From assembly GCA_963681505.1 (NCBI GenBank), contig OY811979.1, forward strand, positions 5,894,910 through 5,958,909: a stretch of DNA of 64,000 nt, written 5' to 3'. Below, one piece after another: positions 1-11,110 of this stretch. The DNA is from Eunapius fragilis (taxonomy: Eukaryota > Porifera > Demospongiae > Spongillida > Spongillidae). Made by a program: the position numbers and the translations under genes. Position 1 is the first letter of the stretch. Each line of letters opens with the position of its first letter. Below the pieces are notes generated by a model, which was not told the origin of the DNA, made no database searches, and saw only the letters and a program-made list of their open reading frames with translations.

Positions 1-989
1 TAGAGCTGGGTACAAGACCATGTCATGGTAGAGCTGGGTACAAGACCATGTCATGGTAGAGCTGGGTACAAGACCATGTCATGGTAGAGCTGGGTACAAG
101 ACCATGTCATGGTAGAGCTGGGTACAAGACCATGTCATGGTAGAGCTGGGTACAAGACCATGTCATGGTAAAGCTGGGTACAAGACCATGTCATGGTAGA
201 GCTGGGTACAAGACCATGTCATGGTAGAGCTGGGTACAAGACCATGTCATGGTAGAGCTGGGTACAAGACCATGTCACGGTAGAGCTGGGTATAAGACCA
301 TGTCATGGTAGAGCTGGGTACAAGACCATGTCATGGTAGAGCTGGGTACAAGACCATGTCATGGTAGAGCTGGGTACAAGACCATGTCATGGTAGAGCTG
401 GGTACAAGACCATGTCATGGTAGAGCTGGGTACAAGACCATGTCATGGTAGAGCTGGGTACAAGACCATGTCATAGTAGAGCTGGTACAAGACCATGTCA
501 TAGTAGAGCTGGGTACAAGACCATGTCATGGTAAAGCTGGGTACAAGACCATGTCATAGTAGAGCTGGGTACAAGACCATGTCATGGTAGAGCTGGGTAC
601 AAGACCATGTCATGGTAGAGCTGGGTACAAGACCATGTCATAGTAGAGCTGGGTACAAGACCATGTCATAGTAGAGCTGGGTACAAGACCATGTCATGGT
701 AGAGCTGGGTACAAGACCCTGTCATGGTAGAGCTGGGTACAAGACCATGTCATGGTAGAGCTGGGTACAAGACCATGTCATAGTAGAGCTGGGTACAAGA
801 CCATGTCATAGTAGAGCTGGGTACAAGACCATGTCATGGTAGAGCTGGGTACAAGACCATGTCATGGTAGAGCTGGGTACAAGACCATGTCATGGTAAAG
901 CTGGTACAAGACCATGTCATGGTAGAGTTGAGTACAAGACCATGTCATGGTAGAGCTGGGTACAAGACCATGTCATGGTAAAGCTGGGT
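1..989. repeat. 28-bp tandem repeat array (copy 1)
   Basis: About 35 head-to-tail units of 28 bp built on TAGAGCTGGGTACAAGACC followed by ATGTCATGG. Each unit holds a near-palindrome, ACCATG-T-CATGGT. A few units vary by single bases (CATAG for CATGG, AAAGC for AGAGC). The array ends where unique 3' flanking sequence of the Tudor-PHD-MYND gene begins. The same array recurs at 3060-3905. Confidence 0.97.
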
Positions 990-1135
990 ATGAGACTATT
1001 ACTAGGTCTTACATCAATAAAAAAGCATAAACACATTTAGAGTAATATTGAACAAATTACATGATTATACCAACAGGAAAATGATTAAATGGAAAATGAA
1101 TGGGCATGGTTGTTTATTTGTTGCTTCAATAGCTT

Positions 1136-2859
1136 TCACATCAACTTCCTATGCTTCGCACAATTTTCGCTGTGTGCATCCCATGATTTGAGCTGAAAGG
1201 AAAACTACAGTTAATATCAAGAAGTTCAGAACCAGTATTGGGTGTGGGGATATACACAAACCAAAGGGCTGTGGTTACCTGACAGTCTCTTCCACAATAC
1301 CACTCCTGCTGACACCCCGAACACAGGTATGTTGCCTCATTACCACAGCGTGAGCACATGCGTACGCTCTTTGGTTTGGACTTCTGGGACGGGGCAGGAA
1401 TTGGCTGAACTTTTGACGGTTGACCAATGCCTTGGTTTGGGGTCGACGCCTGCTTCGTTGGGATGGAAACCGAGCTTGGAAATGGACTGTGGTGACCTTC
1501 AAGAAATTCCTCGGTCGGATACAGCATGCGCTGGGACATAGACCCGCCACCACCACCATGCTGTGCATGCTGCAAGCTACTGCCGGGTACATGGGCAGGT
1601 ACAGGAGACGGGAAATACACACCGGCCTGGACCAACGCCTTTGGCTGTGGAGGCATTGCCGCGTACAGAGCGTACTCTGAACTCGAAGGTTGGTGCTGCT
1701 GGACAAACATGGGTGAGGATGACTGTGCTGGCTGGATGTCGTGAGTGGCCTGCATGTTGCCAGAAGGCATGGTATTGTGTATGTGGGGCGAAGGCTGGGG
1801 CGCGTACATCACGTAGTAAGTAGGAGGGGAGGACATAAAGGTGGCCGCCACATCCAGCCCAGCACTGGAGGTGGGGGCGTGGCCTGTGCCCACTGCTGCT
1901 GCCAATTGGACCGACGCACCACCTGCCACCACCGGTGACTGTCTGGAGCTGGTCATCACCAGCTGCACAACGGGGCTGGAGGCAAGCGGGTGCTGGCATG
2001 GCCTGGGTACCTCCTTGACCTTGATGGCAGTCTTGTGTGCGTCATCTCCAATGACCGGCTGACCGAGCTTTCTGACCTGCTGGGCAACATGCTCGTATTT
2101 CTTGCCATTGGCTTGGAATTTCTTCCGCATGTCTTCCAAGGCAGCCATGAGCTTCTTCTCGTTTGATTCACGAAGGCATCCTGATGTTTTTGGTGATGGC
2201 CTTCAGCATTTCTTCTGACCCCGAGCTGCCCGAATGACTTGTGTTGCTGCCCGCCACAGACGTTGCACCTTGTGTAAAGCACACTTGGACGCGGCTTGGT
2301 CATTCTTGCCTGGCGACAAGATCCAATGGGTCAAACCATCTCCCCTTTCTAACGATTTTAGTGCCTTCGATGTCCCAGGGAGAGGGCCAACAACAGAAGA
2401 ACTCACTGGAGACGTGCCCTTCTCATTTCCTTCACTTGGAATAGGACAGTCCTCATTGGACTGTTGAGCTGAAACAACGGCAAATGGCTTATTATCTAGG
2501 ACTGTGCAGGGATCAGACATCGTCACCCAACTGCTGGACCCTTGTGGAGGGTGAAGGGATGCGGCTACCAGGTGGGCAAGGACTCACGCTCATGTGAGGT
2601 CTGGAAATGGAGAAGGTCATTTGACCAATGCCGTCTTGGGACTGTGATGGGTGTGTTAATTCCTTCAGGTGGTGAGAAGGTAGCGAAGTGGACTGAACAC
2701 CTGTGTTGTGGGAATGGGAACCAGACAGTAGTTGGGTGGACTGGACCCCTGTGCTGTGGGACTGGGCACCAGTGGAAAGCGGAAGAGTCGACGACTTGTT
2801 GTGGCTTGTGTCAGATGAAGTGCTAGTACAGGTGTCGGCAAGGGAGTGTGAAGCAATGC
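1136..2859 (-). pseudogene. Duplicate 3' part of the Tudor-PHD-MYND gene, broken
   Basis: Nearly base-for-base copy of 4052-5775, offset by 2,916 bp, covering the terminal MYND exon and part of the long preceding exon. It stops at the assembly gap. Between about 2170 and 2520 it differs from the intact copy by four single-base indels (three losses, one gain), which destroy the reading frame. There is also a substitution near 2064. The clustering of indels just before a gap, together with duplication of the flanking satellite, suggests a poorly polished or uncollapsed haplotype contig rather than a real second gene. A true recent tandem duplication cannot be excluded. Confidence 0.85.
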
Positions 2860-3059
2860 NNNNNNNNNNNNNNNNNNNNNNNNNNNNNNNNNNNNNNNNN
2901 NNNNNNNNNNNNNNNNNNNNNNNNNNNNNNNNNNNNNNNNNNNNNNNNNNNNNNNNNNNNNNNNNNNNNNNNNNNNNNNNNNNNNNNNNNNNNNNNNNNN
3001 NNNNNNNNNNNNNNNNNNNNNNNNNNNNNNNNNNNNNNNNNNNNNNNNNNNNNNNNNNN
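2860..3059. other. Assembly gap (200 N)
   Basis: Exactly 200 unknown bases, a typical fixed-size scaffold gap. Left flank is gene sequence and right flank is inside the 28-bp satellite, so the two sides do not belong next to each other in the intact copy. Confidence 0.99.
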
Positions 3060-3905
3060 CTGGGTACAAGACCATGTCATGGTAAAGCTGGGTACAAGAC
3101 CATGTCATGGTAGAGCTGGGTACAAGACCATGTCATGGTAGAGCTGGGTACAAGACCATGTCATGGTAGAGCTGGGTACAAGACCATGTCACGGTAGAGC
3201 TGGGTATAAGACCATGTCATGGTAGAGCTGGGTACAAGACCATGTCATGGTAGAGCTGGGTACAAGACCATGTCATGGTAGAGCTGGGTACAAGACCATG
3301 TCATGGTAGAGCTGGGTACAAGACCATGTCATGGTAGAGCTGGGTACAAGACCATGTCATGGTAGAGCTGGGTACAAGACCATGTCATAGTAGAGCTGGG
3401 TACAAGACCATGTCATAGTAGAGCTGGGTACAAGACCATGTCATGGTAAAGCTGGGTACAAGACCATGTCATAGTAGAGCTGGGTACAAGACCATGTCAT
3501 GGTAGAGCTGGGTACAAGACCATGTCATGGTAGAGCTGGGTACAAGACCATGTCATAGTAGAGCTGGGTACAAGACCATGTCATAGTAGAGCTGGGTACA
3601 AGACCATGTCATGGTAGAGCTGGGTACAAGACCCTGTCATGGTAGAGCTGGGTACAAGACCATGTCATGGTAGAGCTGGGTACAAGACCATGTCATAGTA
3701 GAGCTGGGTACAAGACCATGTCATAGTAGAGCTGGGTACAAGACCATGTCATGGTAGAGCTGGGTACAAGACCATGTCATGGTAGAGCTGGGTACAAGAC
3801 CATGTCATGGTAAAGCTGGGTACAAGACCATGTCATGGTAGAGTTGAGTACAAGACCATGTCATGGTAGAGCTGGGTACAAGACCATGTCATGGTAAAGC
3901 TGGGT
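3060..3905. repeat. 28-bp tandem repeat array (copy 2)
   Basis: About 30 units of the same 28-bp satellite as at 1-989, with the same variant units in the same order near its right end. It lies just downstream of the 3' end of the Tudor-PHD-MYND gene. Confidence 0.97.
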
Positions 3906-4028
3906 ATGAGACTATTACTAGGTCTTACATCAATAAAAAAGCATAAACACATTTAGAGTAATATTGAACAAATTACATGATTATACCAACAGGAAAATGA
4001 TTAAATGGAAAATGAATGGGCATGGTTG

Positions 4029-4034
4029 TTTATT
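4029..4034 (-). promoter_or_regulatory. Polyadenylation signal AATAAA
   Basis: AATAAA on the minus strand, 18 bases past the stop codon of the Tudor-PHD-MYND gene. The duplicate copy has the same signal at 1113-1118. Position and motif fit a cleavage signal, although the 3' UTR would be very short. Confidence 0.5.
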
Positions 4035-4051
4035 TGTTGCTTCAATAGCTT

Positions 4052-7000
4052 TCACATCAACTTCCTATGCTTCGCACAATTTTCGCTGTGTGCATCCCAT
4101 GATTTGAGCTGAAAGGAAAACTACAGTTAATATCAAGAAGTTCAGAACCAGTATTGGGTGTGGGGATATACACAAACCAAAGGGCTGTGGTTACCTGACA
4201 GTCTCTTCCACAATACCACTCCTGCTGACACCCCGAACACAGGTATGTTGCCTCATTACCACAGCGTGAGCACATGCGTACGCTCTTTGGTTTGGACTTC
4301 TGGGACGGGGCAGGAATTGGCTGAACTTTTGACGGTTGACCAATGCCTTGGTTTGGGGTCGACGCCTGCTTCGTTGGGATGGAAACCGAGCTTGGAAATG
4401 GACTGTGGTGACCTTCAAGAAATTCCTCGGTCGGATACAGCATGCGCTGGGACATAGACCCGCCACCACCACCATGCTGTGCATGCTGCAAGCTACTGCC
4501 GGGTACATGGGCAGGTACAGGAGACGGGAAATACACACCGGCCTGGACCAACGCCTTTGGCTGTGGAGGCATTGCCGCGTACAGAGCGTACTCTGAACTC
4601 GAAGGTTGGTGCTGCTGGACAAACATGGGTGAGGATGACTGTGCTGGCTGGATGTCGTGAGTGGCCTGCATGTTGCCAGAAGGCATGGTATTGTGTATGT
4701 GGGGCGAAGGCTGGGGCGCGTACATCACGTAGTAAGTAGGAGGGGAGGACATAAAGGTGGCCGCCACATCCAGCCCAGCACTGGAGGTGGGGGCGTGGCC
4801 TGTGCCCACTGCTGCTGCCAATTGGACCGACGCACCACCTGCCACCACCGGTGACTGTCTGGAGCTGGTCATCACCAGCTGCACAACGGGGCTGGAGGCA
4901 AGCGGGTGCTGGCATGGCCTGGGTACCTCCTTGACCTTGATGGCAGTCTTGTGTGCGTCATCTCCAATGACCGGCTGACCGTGCTTTCTGACCTGCTGGG
5001 CAACATGCTCGTATTTCTTGCCATTGGCTTGGAATTTCTTCCGCATGTCTTCCAAGGCAGCCATGAGCTTCTTCTCGTTTGATTCCACGAAGGCATCCTG
5101 GATGTTTTTGGTGATGGCCTTCAGCATTTCTTCTGACCCCGAGCTGCCCGAATGACTTGTGTTGCTGCCCGCCACAGACGTTGCACCCTTGTGTAAAGCA
5201 CACTTGGACGCGGCTTGGTCATTCTTGCCTGGCGACAAGATCCAATGGGTCAAACCATCTCCCCTTTCTAACGATTTTAGTGCCTTCGATGTCCCAGGGA
5301 GAGGGCCAACAACAGAAGAACTCACTGGAGACGTGCCCTTCTCATTTCCTTCACTTGGAATAGGACAGTCCTCATTGGACTGTTGAGCTGAAACAACGGC
5401 AAATGGCTTATTATCTAGGACTGTGCAGGGATCAGACATCTCACCCAACTGCTGGACCCTTGTGGAGGGTGAAGGGATGCGGCTACCAGGTGGGCAAGGA
5501 CTCACGCTCATGTGAGGTCTGGAAATGGAGAAGGTCATTTGACCAATGCCGTCTTGGGACTGTGATGGGTGTGTTAATTCCTTCAGGTGGTGAGAAGGTA
5601 GCGAAGTGGACTGAACACCTGTGTTGTGGGAATGGGAACCAGACAGTAGTTGGGTGGACTGGACCCCTGTGCTGTGGGACTGGGCACCAGTGGAAAGCGG
5701 AAGAGTCGACGACTTGTTGTGGCTTGTGTCAGATGAAGTGCTAGTACAGGTGTCGGCAAGGGAGTGTGAAGCAATGCAGTGGTCATTCGAAGACGTTGTG
5801 GTGCACGTGTACGTGAGTATGAAAGGGGCTGGGGCCAAGGATGCCTGCTGCTGTTGGTAATGCGGTGTGTGCACAACTGCTGCAGTAGAGTAGGACGGTT
5901 CTGACGTGTGGTGGTAAGAGTGCTGGTGACTGGAGTAGGGAGGGGGAGAGACCTTATCCTTCACAGCTACCAGCATGTGGGGAGGGTGTGGGAACTCCTG
6001 GTGGCCCGGGGCGGTGATGTAGGTGGGATTCTCCATCACTAGGGGGGTGGTGACAGAGGTGAGGTTTGGGGACAGCCTTGTGTACTGCTGGGACTGTATG
6101 ACCATGGGAGACTGGGCAACAAGACCTGGCAGGATGTCCTATAAACAATGGGAGGAGAGAGGGAAGGGAGAGGGAGGAGAGGGGGAGGAAAGAGGGAGGA
6201 GAGATGGAGGGATGGATAATGACATTTGATTCAGTTTTTATCCAGCAAAAAAAAACACCTACCGGTTTTGATTCAGAAAGGGGAGAGGCTTTGGATGTGA
6301 CCAGTTGCCCCAAGTGGGTGCAGTCTTGCTGCTGCTGCTGCTGCACAGTGTATGCAAGCTGCACTTGGTCTGGGCTCATGTAAGTGATGGGGATGAACTG
6401 GGTGGCAACAGTGGGGGTGGTGATGGTACCCACACTGCCGTGCCTCATGTGTGGGGAGGTGATCATGGGACGTCCATCCTGTTGTAGGACATACTGATTG
6501 TCACGCCCCACCAATGCCACTTTGGGCCTGCTGTCGCCTCCTGTGGGAGTGGTCATGGGATGGGACTGGGAACTCGACCCACCGTGGTAGTGGTGATGAT
6601 GTTGGTACGAACCCTCCACTGGTGATGGATGCTGTGTGTCCCCCACTTGCTGGGGGGGTCTGGAGTGAGTCTTGGTGGTGTGTTGTTCCTGCTCACTCTG
6701 CACTCCCTTTTTGTAGTCGGACCTCTTCTTCGATTCACCTGTCATTATAACGTCATCGACTTCTCTGGTGGGCCTGTGAACGGAGGGGGAACTTAGGAGC
6801 GGGCTTGGGGTCAAGGAGAGGAACTTATGTCCGTGCATGGATGATGAGTGTGCTGTACCGGACTCCCCCAGAGCAGCAGTATGCGACGCCATCATCGCAA
6901 GGAGCGGTGGTGGGGGAGGGGGAGGAGGAGGAGTTGGGGGCAGAGGGGTAGCCACCACACCCACTGATGGGGCAGTGGCGGGAACTGGTCCCTGGCCTGT

Positions 7001-9902
7001 CACCAATGGCAATCCACCTGATGTCACGGAAACACACGGACCGGAAGGCGTGATGGCATTTAGGGCCAAGGCAGGGGGTGTTCCGGAGGTTACGGGTTCC
7101 CAGGTCGGCATCACAGCGCTGATGACAGACGTCTTCTGGCCCAACCCACCGACCTCTGCTGGAGCCAGTCTGCAAATGGAGGAGGGGGAGGGTCTGGACA
7201 GAGCCCCACCCTTTGCTGCGGAGGGAGTAGTTGCGAGTGCAGCGGTAGGCGATGTGTGCAGGGCAGTGGTAGGGTTCACTTGATCAGGAAGAGAAATGCT
7301 CGTGCATTTCGTTTCAACTTCGTGTCTTTCCACTGATGAGCTGCATTGCAATTCTGTGTTCTGTTTCCCTGCATGTGCACTGTTATTCTTTTCAAGAGGA
7401 ATCTCAGCGGCAGGGGTCTCAAACTGCTTGGTTTCATGATGTGCTGCATCTGAAGATTTCGATTTAAATGGAGGAAAACCGAATATGTCCTGATTGACAG
7501 GGTTAGGTGAGGACTTCAGGGAGTCGGGGGGACTATTGGTCAAGCTTATTTCATTCATCAGACTGTCTGCATGAGGAGACACCACCGAAACCATGGTTGT
7601 CATGGCAATCAAAGTATTGTTGGGTGCAGTGGAAGCACACGGGGTGCAAACAGTGGCCTTTTCGAAGTCCTCCCATGCGGGGAGGGGCCCTGATACTTCT
7701 ACAGGTATTTCTGAAATAGGAGCAGGAGACAACACAGGGACAGGTGGCAGCGTCACACTCCCTTCTCCAGCTATGACAGAAGTCCTGCTTGAGGAGACCA
7801 GCTCAGAGGTTGGAGTGGGAGGTTTGGTGGGTATAGAGGGCATTCCTCCGGCGGTGATGTGGTGTTGTTGCTCCACCCTAGTATCACTCTGACATCCCAA
7901 AGCGGGGACCCTGGTGAAGGACACTGTCACAGCCTCAACAGAGGAGGGCCTGCTCTTCTTGTGCAGTCCACCGACATGGTTATCATCGCCACGTCGCTTC
8001 TTTCGGGATGGACCAGTGGTAGGGTCCATTGAACTTGAACTGCCAGAGGCAACGCTGACCTGGAAGTCTGGTTGCAATGTCGTCAAAGGAGTTTCATCAC
8101 TGCTTTGCGATGCCTTATGTTTCTTGATGGGGTCTGAAGGTGAGGATTTCAAATCCTTGGAACTGAGTTTACCACGATCTGCTTTTTTGCTCTTTCCTCG
8201 ATCAGATCGTTTCCCCTTTCATTTACAAAGGAGGTAAGGGAGGAGGGAGAAGAGAGAAGTGGGGAGGGAGAGGAGAGGAGAGAGGAGTAGAGGAGAGAAG
8301 GGAGGAGAGAGAGAAGAGAAGGAAGATTTGAAGTACATCTAGTTCAAACATAGTTGTCATTCATACACAGTGTTGTTTTTTTTTTTAAGCACATTGTGGA
8401 GCTCAACCTTCTATTACACCAGTATGGTATGGCTTATCACCAAGGCCCACAACTATTGCAGCAGCAATAGGAAGAGACGCTATCAATCTGTAAACAGCTC
8501 AAATTGAAAGTACTTCCTGGTTAATGGCCCCAATCAATATGCATTCCAAAAAAGAAGCCAAACATGAAAAATAAACTGTTTCTAATTAGTGAATTGTGTA
8601 TCACATACCTTCTTCTTGGTTGAGATAGACTTGCTACCGTCCTCGGCAACATCCATGAGAACGGGAGTAAAGGAGGAGGAGGGTGTGGCAATCTCTACCT
8701 TATCACTCTCACCTCCACCATCTTCCTCCTCCTTGCCTTTCTCCTCCTCCTTTTCCGAAATCAGTGTGTGGTATGCATCTAGGGACTCTGTGAGGTCCAT
8801 AAGGTAGGGGCACTTGGTACCCTTCAGGCAGTATGTGCACTTCCATGGTGTATCCAACTCCAAGGCACTTGCTGGGATGGAAGGGTTGTGGCAACGCTGG
8901 TGAAATCCTGCAATGAATGACAGCTGGTGGTGAATGCAATATAGAATATACTATGTTTGTTAAAAAATACTATGAATGATTTTAAAAGAAACTAAGATTT
9001 AAAAAATAATATTTATACGTGAATGCAAAAGTCATCCGGATGCAGTGCATGTGCAGAGAAACTCACCTATACCACAGTGATCACACAGGACAATCTCATT
9101 GGGGTAGTCTGATTCGTTCCGTTTACACTTGATACAAATAATGTCCGTCGTTGTTTCGTCCACTGCAATAAGGGGGTGGGGAGGGGGTTATTCGCGCTTC
9201 GTTACGGCATAACGTGGTAAGGGGGGCGTCTCCAGAAAAGTAACGTCATTTTGACGCTTCATTACACCCCCCACCCCTCATAACGGCATTGATATCAGAG
9301 CCCGGCCGCCATTTTTTTGGTCAGTACATCGGATAACGTCACGAGCCCCCGCCCCCCCTAGCGTCAAAATGACGTAAACTTTTTTGGAGACGCCCCCTTA
9401 CACGTGGTTACCTTTCAAATACCCCCCATCTCAAATGCAGCAACAAAAAAAAAAAGGTGGAACGTGCGTACGCAAACACACGGACGCGCGCGCACTCTTA
9501 CACTCACAAACAACGAACAGGCTCGCGCGCGCAGACACCTTAACTCGTGTATACCTCGGAAGGCCTATGCGTAACGAAAGGAATGATGGACTCATTTAAT
9601 AGCTGAAGCAAAACACACGCCGAATGCAAATTATAGCGGGTCGACAATATTTATCAACGCGCTCCCAACTAATGGACTCCAGCGATGGTCTCCCGTTGTA
9701 AAAACTTACCGCTATGTATCTGACTAAAGTCAGCGACGTCTTGCGACTTGTCATCAAATATGACGACACACTTGCTACTTTTTTCGTCTATCTTCTTGAC
9801 TTTTGCGAAATACACCATTCCATCCTCCCATTTCACAAGCACGAGTTCGCCCACTTTAAACATAAACGTGGGACTCGCCACGCGATCCTCTTTGCAAGCC
9901 AT
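4052..9902 (-). CDS. Tudor-PHD-MYND chromatin reader-like protein, six exons
   Basis: Exons 9902-9710, 9162-9067, 8907-8609, 8215-6263, 6138-4195 and 4108-4052 join through GT-AG introns with matching phases. They total 4,542 nt, i.e. 1,513 aa plus TGA. Domains: Tudor-like fold at about residues 14-63 (FKVGELVLVKWEDG, then IFDDKSQDV); a complete C4HC3 PHD finger at C74, C77, C91, C94, H99, C102, C120, C123; about 1,300 residues of Ser/Pro/Thr/Gln-rich linker with a polyproline run; a charged coiled-coil-like stretch near 1182-1215; and a C-terminal MYND zinc finger at about 1470-1506, whose last HxxxC ligands sit in the tiny terminal exon. Tudor and PHD resemble Polycomb-like proteins (PHF1/MTF2/PHF19), while a C-terminal MYND preceded by a coiled coil recalls ZMYND8/11. 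A nuclear histone-binding corepressor role is inferred. Orthology is not settled. Confidence 0.85.
9218..9400. mobile_element. MITE in intron 1 of the Tudor-PHD-MYND gene
   Basis: Terminal inverted repeats: TAAGGGGGGCGTCTCCA at the left and its complement at the right, continuing into an inner inverted block around AACGTCATTTTGACGC. The interior holds GGCCGCCAT followed by a T run and GGTCAGTACAT. Flanks share ACGTGGT (imperfect target duplication of about 7-9 bp). No coding capacity. Confidence 0.75.
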
Positions 9903-9942
9903 AACGTTTTGCTAGACAGCGTTCAAACCAAACGTACGTTAC

Positions 9943-10136
9943 TAAGGGGGCGTCTCCAAAATAAAAAGTTAACGTCATTTCGACGTTTCATTATAACCAC
10001 CACCCCCCTCCCCCTCCATTGATATGGAAGGTTGTGGGAGGCCGGCCGCCATCTTTTTGGTCAGTACATACGAGCGTGAATCCCTCCTTCCACCCTAGCG
10101 TCTAAATTTTCAAAATATAGAAAGGAGACGCCTCCT
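9943..10136. mobile_element. MITE just upstream of the Tudor-PHD-MYND start codon
   Basis: Second member of the family at 9218-9400. It has left TAAGGGGGCGTCTCCAAAA, a degenerate right GGAGACGCCTCCTA, and the shared interior GGCCGCCATCTTTTTGG then TCAGTACAT. It begins only 40 bases upstream of the ATG at 9902, so it could contribute to the 5' UTR or promoter. The reverse strand of its interior reads AAGATGGCGGC, the YY1-type consensus. Confidence 0.7.
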
Positions 10137-10241
10137 AACCTTCGATAAAAAATTGACCCCGATCGGTATATGAAGTCATTAAAAACGCGACCCGCTTCTA
10201 ATTGCATGATGTGTGTCATATTGGGCGTTCACTTGAAAAAA

Positions 10242-11110
10242 GTCAGCTCCCAGGGGCTTCTGCGAGGAGAGATGTTTCTCTGCTTGGGTCAGCCACTGCA
10301 GACACTTGTCCAGCTGTGCCAGCGTCTCCTGCTTGGCCTCCAATGCCTGCTCAAATGCAGTTGTTCTGTGTGTAGAAGATACATTGTATGTGACTGTAGG
10401 CCATTACTAGACATAGAGTGGTATGATAGAGAAGAGGGAGGGGAGGGGCACATATGGAACCCCAACAACCACATACACACATACACACACATACACATGT
10501 GAAAACACACATGTACACATACATACACACATACAAACACACACATACATGTATGAAAACACACACATACACATACACAAATGCACAGCTGTATGTATGT
10601 GTGTACATGTACACGCACACATGTACATGTATATGTACACGCACACACACACCTACCTTCTGTTTCTCTAGCTGTGCTTGTATGCTCTCCATATCACTGA
10701 CGTTGGGGTTCATGTTGGCCATCTCGAGGTCCATGTTGTTCAGCCATAGCATGAAGGGTGGTACAGGGAGTAGAAGCTGGTCCACTGTGTGCTAAGGGGC
10801 TCCAACAGCCCCTGGAGTTTGATCAGGCTGCAAGAAGGGGAGATGGTGGGGAGGAGGAGGGGGAGGGAGGAGGGAGGAGAGGAGGAAGGGGAAGAGGAGG
10901 GAGGGGAGGAAGAGAGTTTATTACACCATTACAGTACATGTACTTCCCTCCCTCCCTCCCTCTCCCTCTTCCCTCCCTCCCAGGGGAGAGTGTTGGTAGT
11001 GGTGTGGGTGTGGTCATCTTGGGAGAGGGAGGAATAGTTCTTGAAGAAGTGGACTGTTGGAATGGGATACCCATAGACCTCACACACCAACTGGACACTC
11101 CCCCCAGCCT
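10242..11110 (-). pseudogene. Ig-like and spectrin-repeat exons, partial
   Basis: Three protein-like blocks lie on the minus strand. About 11110-10975 reads as an Ig I-set fragment (GGSVQLVCEVYGYPIPTVHF). About 10830-10651 and 10370-10255 read as spectrin-repeat helices, with WLNN in the first and CLQWLTQAEKHL in the second, separated by a CA-rich intron with a GTAGGT donor. The first spectrin block changes frame near 10790, so either a small exon boundary or an indel lies there. Some cytoskeletal proteins and Rho-GEFs (Trio, CCDC141) combine Ig and spectrin modules, but the family cannot be named. No start or stop is identifiable. This may be an incomplete live gene rather than a pseudogene. 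Confidence 0.4.
10465..10645. repeat. CA/TG-rich simple sequence
   Basis: Imperfect ACACAT/ACATAC run of about 180 bp inside the putative spectrin-gene intron. It contains several TACATGTA palindromes. It produces long open frames on both strands with no protein character. Confidence 0.9.

Noticed and set aside
4057..6105. Separate 682-aa gene starting at 6105
   Set aside because: The upstream exons join it in phase, and 6105 is only an internal Met of the six-exon gene.
10289..10795. Cys/Val/His-rich open frames near 10.5 kb
   Set aside because: They are translations of CA/TG simple repeat inside an intron.
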